From: Pseudomonadota bacterium
GTDB lineage: Bacteria > Chloroflexota > UBA5177 > JAJPKF01
Reading direction: 5' to 3'
Length of the DNA stretch: 64,000 nt
Assembly: GCA_021323865.1 (NCBI GenBank)
Contig: JAJPKF010000012.1
Coordinates: 218,308-282,307, forward strand
Made by a program: the position numbers and the translations under genes. Shown here piece by piece: positions 8,719 to 16,848 of the stretch; position 1 is the first letter of the stretch; each line of letters opens with the position of its first letter. Under the pieces are notes generated by a model that searched no databases, had not been told where the DNA came from, and was given only the letters and a program-made list of their open reading frames with translations.

Positions 8719-9486
8719 TCAGGCGCCCACCGCGTGGTAGCCGGCGTCGACAAACACTACATCGCCCGTCACTCCGCTACTCAGGTCGCTCAGCAGAAAG
8801 ACCGCAGCATTGCCGATCTCATCCAAGGTGACGTCCCGGCGGAGCGGAGCTACCTCGCGTGCCCGTTCCTGGAACGAGCGGAAGCCACTGATCCCCCGGG
8901 CCGCAAGGGTATTCACGGGCCCGGCCGAGATCGCGTTGACTCGGACGCCGTCCGGTCCTAAATCGTAGGCAAGATAGCGGACGATGTTCTCCAGCGCCGC
9001 CTTTGCCACGGCCATGACGTTGTAGGAAGGAAACGCCCGTTCGGAGGCAATGTAGGTCATGGTCACAATGCTGCCGCCAGTGCTGAGAAGCGGCAAAGCG
9101 GCCCTCGTCACCCCGATCAGGGAGTACGCGCTGAAGTCGAGGGCAAAGGAGAACCCCTCCCGGGAGATGTCGACGAAACGGCCGCTGATATCTTCCTTGC
9201 GGGCATGCGCAACGGAATGCACCACGAAATCAATAGAGCCCCACCGGTCGCCGGCGGCGGCGAAGGCGCCGCCGATCTCCTCGTCCGAGGTTAAATCGCC
9301 CGGAACCAGGAGTGGCGGGTGGGCCAGCTCATCCGCCAGCTGTCGAACGTTTCGCTCCAGACGCTCAGTGAAACCGATCGCGAGCTCAGCGCCTTCCTCA
9401 TCCAGGCGCTTGCAGATTCCCCAGGCGATGCTGTTCTTGTTCGCAAGTCCGAAGACGACCCCCCGCTTTCCGTCGAAAAGACCCAT
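8719..9486 (-). CDS. fabI: Enoyl-[acyl-carrier-protein] reductase (NADH), FabI
   Basis: Reduces trans-2-enoyl-ACP in the last step of each type II fatty-acid elongation cycle. A 255-residue short-chain dehydrogenase with the FabI-specific nucleotide loop GVVFGLANKNSIAWGI, the HSVAHA segment after the fourth beta strand, and the FabI catalytic spacing Y-x6-K in SYNVMAVAK (Tyr about 153, Lys about 160) instead of the SDR Y-x3-K. ATG 9486 was chosen over an in-frame codon 9 residues earlier because GGGGAGGA is 5 nt upstream and MGLFDGKRG matches the family N-terminus. It stands alone, divergent from the DUF6391-like gene. Triclosan-type inhibitors target this family. Confidence 0.95.
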   Translation of the reverse strand: MGLFDGKRGVVFGLANKNSIAWGICKRLDEEGAELAIGFTERLERNVRQLADELAHPPLLVPGDLTSDEEIGGAFAAAGDRWGSIDFVVHSVAHARKEDISGRFVDISREGFSFALDFSAYSLIGVTRAALPLLSTGGSIVTMTYIASERAFPSYNVMAVAKAALENIVRYLAYDLGPDGVRVNAISAGPVNTLAARGISGFRSFQERAREVAPLRRDVTLDEIGNAAVFLLSDLSSGVTGDVVFVDAGYHAVGA

Positions 9487-9603
9487 GCATTCCTCCCCGC
9501 TGCATGATGGCACGTGCTCTGCCCAGATTCAGGCTCCGTGATAGCATTGGTCGCGAAGCGGTGCCCGTGTGCTGCTTCGCATTTTCATGTTTCCGGAGTA
9601 CCG

Positions 9604-10101
9604 ATGATCGACTGGGCGGTGCTGGGTGCGGTCGGGCACCGCGTTAGGACGAATCACGCCTTGGAGCATGCGACCATCACGATCCTGAGCGGACGGTTCA
9701 GCCACGTGACGCTGCGCGGGAGGTCAAATCGGCATGGGTTCTACGTGATGGGCGAAGTGCCCCGAGACGAAGTGAGCAGCGCTGCATCGGATGCGCTGCA
9801 GCGGCTCAATGCCGGCCAGTCGGAGCTTGCCGTTCACCCGTTTTGCGGAACCAACCTGGCCGTCAGCGGCACGCTCGCCGGTCTCGCCTCGGCCATCGCC
9901 GCCCGCGCCAACCGCAGAGACGGGGCGTACCCCATGGCAATACTTGCCGGTCTGCTGGCAGTGCTGGTTGCGCAGCCCCTCGGTATCTGGACTCAACGTC
10001 ACCTGACCACGCAGAGTGACGTACGAGGGCTCCGGATCGTGGATGTCGAAACGAAGCGCTTCTTGGGCAAGAAGCTGCACTTCGTGCACACAACGTTCTA
10101 G
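9604..10101 (+). CDS. DUF6391-like membrane-associated protein
   Basis: A 165-residue protein resembling the DUF6391 family of Cyanobacteria and Chloroflexota. The visible landmarks are HALEHATITIL near the N-terminus, GRSNRHGFYVMG, and LAVHPFCGTNLAVSGTLAGL in the middle. After these come one or two hydrophobic helices (SGTLAGLASAIAA, then AILAGLLAVLVAQPLG). No biochemical role is established for the family as far as I know. ATG 9604 has GGAG 5 nt upstream. It lies between divergent fabI and the pyrophosphatase gene, 100 nt before hppA, so membrane bioenergetics or lipid metabolism are possible contexts. The family assignment is from memory of motifs. Confidence 0.75.
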   Translation: MIDWAVLGAVGHRVRTNHALEHATITILSGRFSHVTLRGRSNRHGFYVMGEVPRDEVSSAASDALQRLNAGQSELAVHPFCGTNLAVSGTLAGLASAIAARANRRDGAYPMAILAGLLAVLVAQPLGIWTQRHLTTQSDVRGLRIVDVETKRFLGKKLHFVHTTF

Positions 10102-10132
10102 CGTGTTTTGGCCTCCACAGAGGCCACGCCTC

Positions 10133-10147
10133 ACCGGCTGAGCCGGT
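10133..10147. repeat. Perfect 7-bp dyad upstream of hppA
   Basis: ACCGGCT-G-AGCCGGT, a perfect inverted repeat with a one-base centre, 55 bp before hppA. The tight centre suits a dimeric DNA-binding protein better than an RNA hairpin, and no T tract follows. Role unknown. Confidence 0.4.
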
Positions 10148-10201
10148 CGGCGGGATGTTGGGTTCGGGCCTAGGTCCGGATCGGGGAGGTTACCGGAGTC
10201 A

Positions 10202-12259
10202 ATGAAGGGTATCGTTCTGCTCCTCGTGTTTCTCGGCGCATTCGCGGCCATTGCCTATGGCGCCGCGCTCACTGCCTGGATTCTCAGGCAGCCCGCGGGT
10301 ACGGACCGCATGCGCCAAATCCAGAGCGCAATTCAGGAAGGCGCCGCCGCCTACCTGAACCGGCAATATATCGTTATCGCAATCATCGGCGCCGTCGTCG
10401 CAGTATTGCTGGCGATCTTCATCCAGGGCGAAGCGCGGGGAGATCCAGGGCACATCCTGACTGCGGTTCTCTTTATCATTGGAGCCGCCTGTTCGGCCGC
10501 GGCAGGCTATGCCGGAATGAACGTCGCGGTGCGCTCGAATGTGCGGGTTGCCCAAGCAGCGACTGTCGGACTGGGACCCGCCATGCAGATGGCGTTTCGT
10601 GGCGGAGCGGTAACGGGGTTCTTCGTCGTGGGTCTGGCCCTCTTGGCGGTGGTCTTTTCCTACGCCGTTTGGGGCCAGGGGCACGCGGCCGGGCCTGAGC
10701 CGCTAGTGGGACTGGCGTTCGGAGCCAGCCTGATCTCAGTGTTTGCCCGGTTGGGCGGAGGCATCTACACGAAGGCAGCGGACGTCGGGGCCGATCTTGT
10801 CGGCAAGGTGGAGGCGGGAATCCCCGAGGACGATCCCCGCAATCCGGCCGTGATCGCCGATAACGTCGGCGACAACGTGGGTGACGACGCCGGCATGGCC
10901 GCCGATCTGTTTGAGACCTATGTCGTCACCTCGGTCGCGGCAATGTTGCTCGGTTTCCTGGCCTTCACCGGCACGCAGCGTTTGCACGCCATCCTCGTCC
11001 CGCTGCTCATTGGGGCCGGATCGATCCTCGCCTCAATCGTGGGAAGCTTCGTGGTGCGCGTGATCGGGGGACGCGTCATGGCCGGCCTTTACATGGGCCT
11101 CGGTCTGACCGGGGTTATCTCAGCCCTGTTGTTCATCCCCATTACCGGCCTGCTGCACGACCAGTGGCGCTACTATGCGGACGCCATCGTGGGTCTGCTC
11201 ATCACCGTCGCCATCTTCGCCATCACGGAGTTCTATACCTCGGCCTCCTTCGCTCCCACGAAGGGCATCTCCGCCGCGTCGGTCACAGGGCACGCGACCA
11301 ACATCATCTCGGGATTGGCTGTCGGCATGCAGGCCACTGCCATGCCGGTCATTGTCATCGCTATCGGCATCGTGGTTTCCTTCTCGGTCGCCCCCGTCGG
11401 GCACGGCATCTACGGGGTGGCCATCGCGGTTGTGGCCATGCTCTCCCTGACCGGATTCATCGTGACCCTAGATGCCTTCGGCCCCATCACCGATAACGCC
11501 GGCGGCATCGCTGAGATGGCGGAGCTTCCCCATGAAGCGCGCGAGGTCACTGATCCGCTCGACGCCGTGGGTAACACCACAAAGGCGGTAACCAAGGGCT
11601 ACGCGATCGGCTCTGCCGGGCTCGCGGCACTGGTGCTCTTCGCGTCCTATACACAGGTCGTCAGCTCCCATGTGCACGGCCTGGTACTGTTCGATCTGAG
11701 TGATCCGTACGTGATCGCGGGGCTCTTCATCGGCGGCTTGCTGCCCTTCCTCTTTGGGTCGCTCGCCATCCAGGCAGTGGGACAGGCGGCCGAGCAGGTG
11801 GTCATGGAGGTCCGGCGCCAGTTCCGGGAGATCAAGGGGATCATGGAAGGCACCACCCGGCCGGATTACGCGCGGGCGGTCAACATCGTCACCGCGTCGG
11901 CCCAGCAGAAGATGATCCTTCCGGGGCTCATCCCGGTCGCGGCTCCGATCATTGTCGGCTTCGTCCTTGGCTATCGAGCGCTGGGAGGCATGTTAATCGG
12001 GTCCATCGTGACTGGGCTCTTCCTCGCGATTCAGATGACTTCGGGCGGCGGTGCCTGGGACAATGCCAAGAAATACATTGAGGATGGCCACTACGGTGGC
12101 AAGGGGACCGATGCCCATGCCGCGTCGGTCACCGGCGATACCGTGGGCGATCCATACAAGGACACCGCCGGTCCTGCCATCAACCCCATGATCAAGATCG
12201 TCAATATCGTGGCGCTCCTCATCGCTCCCCTAGTAGTCGCTCACCACATCTGGGGCTGA
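10202..12259 (+). CDS. hppA: Membrane H+-translocating pyrophosphatase, K+-independent type
   Basis: Integral membrane enzyme that couples PPi hydrolysis to proton pumping. At 685 residues with about 15-16 hydrophobic segments it has the usual length. PPi/Mg-binding motifs are present: [20 protein letters not shown] (about 180-200) with [20 protein letters not shown] just after, and the C-terminal [21 protein letters not shown]. The potassium-switch region reads [10 protein letters not shown], with Lys at about 460 and Thr three residues on. K+-dependent enzymes have Ala and Gly there, so this is the K+-independent class; proton rather than sodium transport is expected from that class. hemB follows 8 nt after the stop. 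Together with the PPi-type phosphofructokinase upstream it supports PPi-based energy conservation. Confidence 0.97.
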   Translation: MKGIVLLLVFLGAFAAIAYGAALTAWILRQPAGTDRMRQIQSAIQEGAAAYLNRQYIVIAIIGAVVAVLLAIFIQGEARGDPGHILTAVLFIIGAACSAAAGYAGMNVAVRSNVRVAQAATVGLGPAMQMAFRGGAVTGFFVVGLALLAVVFSYAVWGQGHAAGPEPLVGLAFGASLISVFARLGGGIYTKAADVGADLVGKVEAGIPEDDPRNPAVIADNVGDNVGDDAGMAADLFETYVVTSVAAMLLGFLAFTGTQRLHAILVPLLIGAGSILASIVGSFVVRVIGGRVMAGLYMGLGLTGVISALLFIPITGLLHDQWRYYADAIVGLLITVAIFAITEFYTSASFAPTKGISAASVTGHATNIISGLAVGMQATAMPVIVIAIGIVVSFSVAPVGHGIYGVAIAVVAMLSLTGFIVTLDAFGPITDNAGGIAEMAELPHEAREVTDPLDAVGNTTKAVTKGYAIGSAGLAALVLFASYTQVVSSHVHGLVLFDLSDPYVIAGLFIGGLLPFLFGSLAIQAVGQAAEQVVMEVRRQFREIKGIMEGTTRPDYARAVNIVTASAQQKMILPGLIPVAAPIIVGFVLGYRALGGMLIGSIVTGLFLAIQMTSGGGAWDNAKKYIEDGHYGGKGTDAHAASVTGDTVGDPYKDTAGPAINPMIKIVNIVALLIAPLVVAHHIWG

Positions 12260-12267
12260 GCGACTCG

Positions 12268-13236
12268 ATGGGCTTCCCGGCCGAGCGGCCACGACGGCTG
12301 AGGCGCTCGGCATCGTTGCGGCGCTTGGTCGCCGAAACCCGGCTGAGCATCGACAGCTTGGTGTATCCCCTGTTCGTTCACGAGGCCCTGGAGCCGCAAC
12401 CGATTCCTTCTATGCCAGGACAGCAGCGTTGGCCCGTCTCAGGCGTCGTGGAGGAGGTGCGTCGGGCGAAGCAATTGGGGATATCGGCCGTCATCCTGTT
12501 TGGGGTTCCTGCCCAAAAAGACGAGCTTGGCTCTCAGGCATACGATCCAGACGGTGTGGTCCAACGCGCGGTTCGAGCCATCAAGCACCACCTCCCCGAT
12601 GTCATCGTCTTCGCCGATACCTGCCTCGACGAGTACACGAGTCACGGTCACTGCGGAGTCCTGAAGGATGGTGAGGTCGATAACGATGCGACGCTGGAGG
12701 TTCTCATCCGGACCGCCCTTTCGCAGGCGACGGCCGGCGCTGATTTCGTGGCGCCGAGTGACATGATGGACGGCAGGGTCGGCGCCATTCGCGCCGCCCT
12801 GGAAGAGTCGGGTTTCTCCGGGACCGGAATCCTGGCGTACTCGGCCAAATACGCGTCCAGCTTTTATGGACCCTTCCGGGAAGCAGCCGACAGCAGCCCC
12901 GAATTTGGCGACAGACGCGGCTATCAGATGGACTTTCGGAATGCCAGAGAGGCCCTGCGGGAGGGGACCCTGGATGTGCAAGAGGGTGCCGATATTCTCA
13001 TGGTCAAACCGGCTCTCGCATATCTGGACATCGTCCGTCTATTTCGGGAACATTTTTCGGTACCGATCGCGGCGTACAACGTGAGCGGCGAATACTCGAT
13101 GCTCAAAGCCGCCGCCGCCCGCGGATGGATCGATGAAGAGGCGACGATGGTGGAGGTGGTCGGCTCGATCGCTCGGGCCGGCGCCGACATCATCCTGACG
13201 TATCATGCGCTGGAGCTGGCCCAGGCTCTGGCGTAA
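12268..13236 (+). CDS. hemB: Delta-aminolevulinic acid dehydratase (porphobilinogen synthase)
   Basis: Condenses two 5-aminolevulinate molecules to porphobilinogen in tetrapyrrole synthesis. The 322-residue protein has both active-site lysines, in AYSAKYASSFYGPFR (about 194) and ILMVKPALAYLD (about 247), and the C-terminal YNVSGEYSM segment. The metal loop reads DTCLDEYTSHGHCGV: two of the three zinc cysteines of the E. coli-type site (C-x-C-x7-C) are kept and the middle one is Asp, so the metal preference is uncertain. The gene starts 8 nt after hppA and is probably cotranscribed with it. The product feeds heme and also cobalamin, which the class II ribonucleotide reductase elsewhere in this window needs. 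No other hem genes are nearby. Confidence 0.96.
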   Translation: MGFPAERPRRLRRSASLRRLVAETRLSIDSLVYPLFVHEALEPQPIPSMPGQQRWPVSGVVEEVRRAKQLGISAVILFGVPAQKDELGSQAYDPDGVVQRAVRAIKHHLPDVIVFADTCLDEYTSHGHCGVLKDGEVDNDATLEVLIRTALSQATAGADFVAPSDMMDGRVGAIRAALEESGFSGTGILAYSAKYASSFYGPFREAADSSPEFGDRRGYQMDFRNAREALREGTLDVQEGADILMVKPALAYLDIVRLFREHFSVPIAAYNVSGEYSMLKAAAARGWIDEEATMVEVVGSIARAGADIILTYHALELAQALA

Positions 13237-13260
13237 CGCTCCGGCCCATTTCGACGCGAG

Positions 13261-13266
13261 TATACT
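13261..13266 (+). promoter_or_regulatory. Putative -10 element for the small basic protein gene
   Basis: TATACT at 13261-13266, 28 bp before the ATG at 13295 and just after hemB. No convincing -35 box 17-18 bp upstream. It implies independent transcription of the small gene. Confidence 0.35.
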
Positions 13267-13294
13267 TCAGAAGCCCAAGGCGTGGAGGCCGTTC

Positions 13295-13456
13295 ATGGCG
13301 CACGGTCGCGACAAGCCGAAACGAGAGCAGCGGCGTCCCAAGAAGGCCAAGGCCCCCAAGCATCCCGCTGCCACGCGAGAGCAGCAGGTGATCGCTCACG
13401 TGTCAGGGCAGGACCAGCATCGGTGGAGCACCGAGAACCGCAAGTCGGACGAGTAG
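13295..13456 (+). CDS. Small, highly basic hypothetical protein (53 aa)
   Basis: Encodes MAHGRDKPKREQRRPKKAKA and continues to 53 residues. The first half is mostly Lys, Arg and Pro with a KPKRE/RPKK pattern; the second half is more mixed (HPAATREQQVIAHVSG) and ends DE. The ATG has a textbook ribosome site, GGAGG with a 6-nt spacer, and TATACT lies 28 bp upstream. Short proteins with a similar KPKRE...KKPKK start occur in various bacteria, without known function as far as I know. The charge suggests RNA or nucleic-acid binding, or an intrinsically disordered role; this is inference. It lies between hemB and the convergent SpoU methyltransferase gene. Confidence 0.65.
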   Translation: MAHGRDKPKREQRRPKKAKAPKHPAATREQQVIAHVSGQDQHRWSTENRKSDE

Positions 13457-13468
13457 CTTCCGAGCCGA

Positions 13469-14191
13469 CTACACCGGCCGGTGGACCACGCCTCGCTGAC
13501 GGGCCACCTCGAACCCAACGACAGCAGCGGTTGCGGCAGCTCCCAATGAGATCGGGCTCGACCTGCCGTAGGGAATCGATACTCTCGTAATCTCCCTGTC
13601 GGACAGCTGCCGATGAGCCCCACGATGCTCACCGCCGATGATCAGGAAGGCTGGCTGAGTCAGGTCAACCTGGAATAGCGACTGCTCGCCCTTCGGTTCC
13701 AGAAGCAGTATCGTCCAACCGAGTGCCTCGAAATACTCAGCCGCCTCCGCGGCAGTCTTGACCTTGGCGGCCGGCAGAAGCTCTGAGGCGCCTGCCGAGG
13801 CCCGCGTCACGACCGTGAGGGCCGATGTCCAGTCCCGTGGGCCTAAAACCAGGCCCGTCGCACCGGCCAGGTACAGCGAACGGATGGCAGAGCCGAAATT
13901 GTACGGGTCCTCGATCCCGTCCAGCATCGCAACCATTCCTGGCTCGGGGACGTTTCCCAGATCCGCGAGCTCAACAGCTCGGCGCTCTCCAACCTCGGCC
14001 ACGACGCCTGCATGGGAGCGCCCCTTTGCTCTTTCGGCGATCTCCCGTTCGTTCACCTCGTATACCGGCACTCCCGCTGCCGTCGCGAGCTGTCTTAGCC
14101 TCATGTAGCCCCGGGGTAGTCGCTTTCGATTCACCCGAACGCAAAACACTTGACGCCGCCCGCCTTCCAGCGCGGCACAAACAGAGAGCAT
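13469..14191 (-). CDS. SpoU/TrmH-family RNA 2'-O-methyltransferase, divergent
   Basis: SPOUT-fold, SAM-dependent RNA ribose methyltransferase. Motif 1 is good (DGIEDPYNFGSAIRS, with Asn and Arg). Motif 2 is IIGGEHRGAHRQ (Glu kept). Motif 3 is IPYGRSSPISLGAAATAAV and lacks the usual Asn of SLNxSxA, unlike the canonical paralogue at 43299. An N-terminal substrate-binding domain is present. The in-frame reading continues upstream of ATG 14191 as PRGIVEG, which fits the family's first strand, so translation may begin earlier at a non-ATG codon inside the end of the matrixin gene. No ATG, GTG or TTG is evident there. The RNA target is unknown. Confidence 0.82.
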   Translation of the reverse strand: MLSVCAALEGGRRQVFCVRVNRKRLPRGYMRLRQLATAAGVPVYEVNEREIAERAKGRSHAGVVAEVGERRAVELADLGNVPEPGMVAMLDGIEDPYNFGSAIRSLYLAGATGLVLGPRDWTSALTVVTRASAGASELLPAAKVKTAAEAAEYFEALGWTILLLEPKGEQSLFQVDLTQPAFLIIGGEHRGAHRQLSDREITRVSIPYGRSSPISLGAAATAAVVGFEVARQRGVVHRPV

Positions 14192-14238
14192 GCCCTCGAC
14201 AATGCCCCTCGGTGCTTCCGTGGGGTTGGCCGGGGAGG

Positions 14239-15147
14239 TCAGAGCCCCGAGCGCGCTTTGTGCCGGCGTGGCAGAGAGGAGCCGACAGGGATGCCGGCTC
14301 GCAGCTGGCCAGATTCGCCCAGTCCTGGTGCCGAGATGTGGGGCGAAAGTGGATAGAGGGCCGAGATGGTCCTGATGTCGAAGTTCTGCGGCTTGTCGTA
14401 GCGATAGGCATCAGATGTCGGCACCATCACCGAGGCCACGTGTCGGTAGACGTGCTTGAGCCCCAAGGCATGTCCAATCTCGTGGAGAAGCAGGTGTCGG
14501 AGCATCGGAAGCGGGTATTGCAGAAGGTCGCCGTGGACCAGATAGCTGTTGTTCACCTCAATGGTGGCGTGGCTCAAGCCACACCCGAAGACGTTGACAT
14601 CCGGGATGGTGAGCCCGGCATGGTCATACCAAAATCCTCGAGTCCCAAAGAACCCGGACCGAACCACGATGTCGGCTCGGCCCGGTCGACCCACCTGTTG
14701 AAATCGCAGCACCGGCCAGGCGGCCGACCAGGACTGGAAGGCGCGCCTGGTTGCGGCCGCGTACTCACTTCGGAACGGTGTGGGCGGCCCGAGCCGGAAG
14801 GCATAGCTGAGCCTGAGGGTCCCTGAGGCGGGATCGTACGGCCAGAGAGAGGTGTGGTCAAGAGGGTTGGCAAAGCAGATGCCGCTGTTTGGCACGCGCT
14901 GAAAACCAAGGGATGCGACGCCTCCCAGGGGAAGAAGGACCGCAAGGCATGCGGCCGCCCAGATGGCTTGCCTGCGCCGAAATCTGGGTCGCCGAAGTGG
15001 CCGGTGCCGCCGAGAGCTGACTCTCGCGTTGAGCGGCCCATGTCGGGAGCCCTCTAGCAGCGACGCGCCACAATGCCCGCAGTACGAGGCACCCTGTTCG
15101 GCTGCCCCACAGATTGGACACGCGCCTGCCCCCGGCTCCTGTCGCAC
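14239..15147 (-). CDS. Membrane-anchored matrixin-like zinc metalloprotease with N-terminal zinc ribbon
   Basis: A 302-residue protein with an unusual domain order. It starts with a zinc ribbon (CPICG and CGHCG, residues 10-28), a long Arg-rich stretch and one transmembrane helix (about 61-80). An extracytoplasmic M10 matrixin/metzincin domain follows. The metal motif is HEIGHALGLKHVYRHVASVM near residue 222, matching HExGHxxGxxH plus the Met-turn. The cytoplasmic zinc ribbon before the helix suggests an inside-to-outside sensor or a zinc-ribbon membrane protein family. No propeptide cysteine switch is visible. The start is GTG at 15147. The C-terminus overlaps the upstream in-frame extension of the SpoU gene. 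Substrate unknown. Confidence 0.82.
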   Translation of the reverse strand: MRQEPGAGACPICGAAEQGASYCGHCGASLLEGSRHGPLNARVSSRRHRPLRRPRFRRRQAIWAAACLAVLLPLGGVASLGFQRVPNSGICFANPLDHTSLWPYDPASGTLRLSYAFRLGPPTPFRSEYAAATRRAFQSWSAAWPVLRFQQVGRPGRADIVVRSGFFGTRGFWYDHAGLTIPDVNVFGCGLSHATIEVNNSYLVHGDLLQYPLPMLRHLLLHEIGHALGLKHVYRHVASVMVPTSDAYRYDKPQNFDIRTISALYPLSPHISAPGLGESGQLRAGIPVGSSLPRRHKARSGL

Positions 15148-15188
15148 TCCCAGCCCTTTCGGAGTACAAGTTCGGTCGCGACTTTAGT

Positions 15189-16730
15189 TTACGCCAGTGG
15201 CGGCCGGGGTTCGACCGCTGAGTTTTGAGCCGTTCCGGCAGGGCCGAGAACCAGTAGACGGTACAGGGCGCTTTGGCGTTCTCGTGCGACTCGATAGGCG
15301 TCGCCCATGCGAGCCGGTTGGTGCACCTTCTCGAGAACCGGCTCGAGGTCGCCTTCGTCGACGCCGAGAAGCCGCAGGGCCATGACCGCCGCGCCCCGAC
15401 TCGAAGCTTCCAGTACCGGCGATTCCCAGACCTCATGTTCGAGGACGGCGGCCAATATCTGAAGCCACGTCTGTGACTCCAGGAGCGCCGCCCCGGCCGC
15501 GATGACCATCGGCCTGCCATCCATGGTCGCTGTGAGATCGTCGAAGACGGCGCGGAGCTGATAGCTCACGGATTCCAAGGCCGCCTGAAGAATGTCGACC
15601 GGCTTGGTGCTGACATGGAGCCCCACGATGGCCGCCCGTGCCGATCCAATCCAGTCCGGGCTTCGCTCGCCCGCGATGAAAGGCAGCACCGTCAATCCGC
15701 CGGCGTCGGGTGGACGGGCTCGAATCTCCTCCTCACACTCCGTAAGCGATGCCACCCGGAACGTCTCCTTGATCCAGGCGACAAGATTGCCGCCTTCGGC
15801 CAGTGCCGCTCCGCGCACTTCACGGTCCCGATCGAGACGGTACGTCCAGAGCGACGACCGAGCGCCGTCGGTCCTGCTAGCCGGGCGTTTTCCGGCGCCC
15901 TTGGACACGACGACGCGTACCGCCGACGAGGTGCCGACGCTGATGACCACGCGCTGAGAGAGCAGGCCCCCGGCGCCCACATTGGCGCAGGCGCCATCGC
16001 CATGAGCCGGCAACCAAACGGCCCGGCTGAAGTGGGGCCAGCGTTTCTGGAATTCCGGTGTCAGGGCAGCAGGAGAATCGTCGATCGGCGACAGCCGGAG
16101 GGCCGACTCCTCATGTGCGAGCCGCAGTGCGTAGGGGTCCCAGCCGGCTGAGGACACATTCAACAGGCCGGTGCCCGAGGCCATGGATACACTCACCTGT
16201 AAACGGCCCGTGAAACGGAGGTGAAGATACTCGGCGAACGAACACAGGTGGGCCGCTGAATCGAGCAAGGTCGGCCACTGCTGCTTCATCCAGCGGATCT
16301 TGGCTGGCCAATAGCTGGCGTGCAGGCCGGCGCCGGTCCGTCGATGAAGCAGCCACGGTTTGCACTCGGTTTCCAGTCTGGAAATGATCTGGCCCGGCCT
16401 CGTATCCGCCCAAAGCAGGAGCGGAGTCAGGGGCTGAGCTCTGGCGTCGAGCGCCATGATGCTGTGCCAAAAGCAGGAAATTCCGACGGCGGCAATCTCG
16501 CCTCGCCCAATCTGCGGCTGCCCATGCAGCTCATCCAAGATCGAGCAGATGAGGTCGAGGAGTTCTCCCGGATCGAGCTCAGAAGCGCCCTCCCGTGAGA
16601 TGTCGGGAGCATGGGCTCGTTGAACCGGCGCCATCAGAGGCATCGCGCGCTCGTCGTATGCGATCGCCCGGACGGAGGATGTGCCGATGTCGACCCCGAG
16701 CACCCAGGTCGGCCGTTTGCTTCCCGACAT
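15189..16730 (-). CDS. FGGY-family carbohydrate kinase (gluconokinase/xylulokinase-like)
   Basis: ATP-dependent sugar kinase of the actin-like FGGY family, 513 residues. It has the phosphate-1 loop VLGVDIGTSSVRAIAYD at the N-terminus, ISCFWHSIMALD and WADTRPG in the substrate domain, SMASGTGLLN near 186-195, HGDGACANVGAG with the catalytic Asp (about 247), and SVGTSSAVRV. The TGLLN...W pattern is closer to FGGY gluconate kinases than to glycerol or xylulose kinases, but the sugar cannot be fixed by eye. No transporter, isomerase or regulator is adjacent. It is divergent from the phosphoribosyltransferase gene across a 118-bp spacer that holds a candidate operator. Confidence 0.88.
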   Translation of the reverse strand: MSGSKRPTWVLGVDIGTSSVRAIAYDERAMPLMAPVQRAHAPDISREGASELDPGELLDLICSILDELHGQPQIGRGEIAAVGISCFWHSIMALDARAQPLTPLLLWADTRPGQIISRLETECKPWLLHRRTGAGLHASYWPAKIRWMKQQWPTLLDSAAHLCSFAEYLHLRFTGRLQVSVSMASGTGLLNVSSAGWDPYALRLAHEESALRLSPIDDSPAALTPEFQKRWPHFSRAVWLPAHGDGACANVGAGGLLSQRVVISVGTSSAVRVVVSKGAGKRPASRTDGARSSLWTYRLDRDREVRGAALAEGGNLVAWIKETFRVASLTECEEEIRARPPDAGGLTVLPFIAGERSPDWIGSARAAIVGLHVSTKPVDILQAALESVSYQLRAVFDDLTATMDGRPMVIAAGAALLESQTWLQILAAVLEHEVWESPVLEASSRGAAVMALRLLGVDEGDLEPVLEKVHQPARMGDAYRVARERQSALYRLLVLGPAGTAQNSAVEPRPPLA

Positions 16731-16746
16731 CAGCTGACATCTCGGG

Positions 16747-16770
16747 TGGCAATCACCTCTGATTGTCGCC
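16747..16770. repeat. Imperfect dyad in the divergent FGGY kinase / phosphoribosyltransferase spacer
   Basis: TGGCAATCA then CCTC then TGATTGTCGCCA: the inner AATCA/TGATT arms are perfect and the outer TGGC/GCCA arms pair around one extra position. It lies about 16 bp upstream of the FGGY kinase start, so it could be a regulator site controlling the divergent pair. Role is inferred only from position. Confidence 0.35.
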
Positions 16771-16848
16771 AGAAGCGGGACGGCACGAGCTCGCGCCGTG
16801 TGGGAGTTCGAGCTCTATTCGTGCGGCCCGCCACTACCATGGAAGGAG

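Noticed and set aside
10109..10126. TGGCCTC-CACA-GAGGCCA as a terminator after the DUF6391-like gene
   Set aside because: The T run precedes the stem on the plus strand, and the minus-strand version is followed by A residues, so it does not form an intrinsic terminator in either direction.
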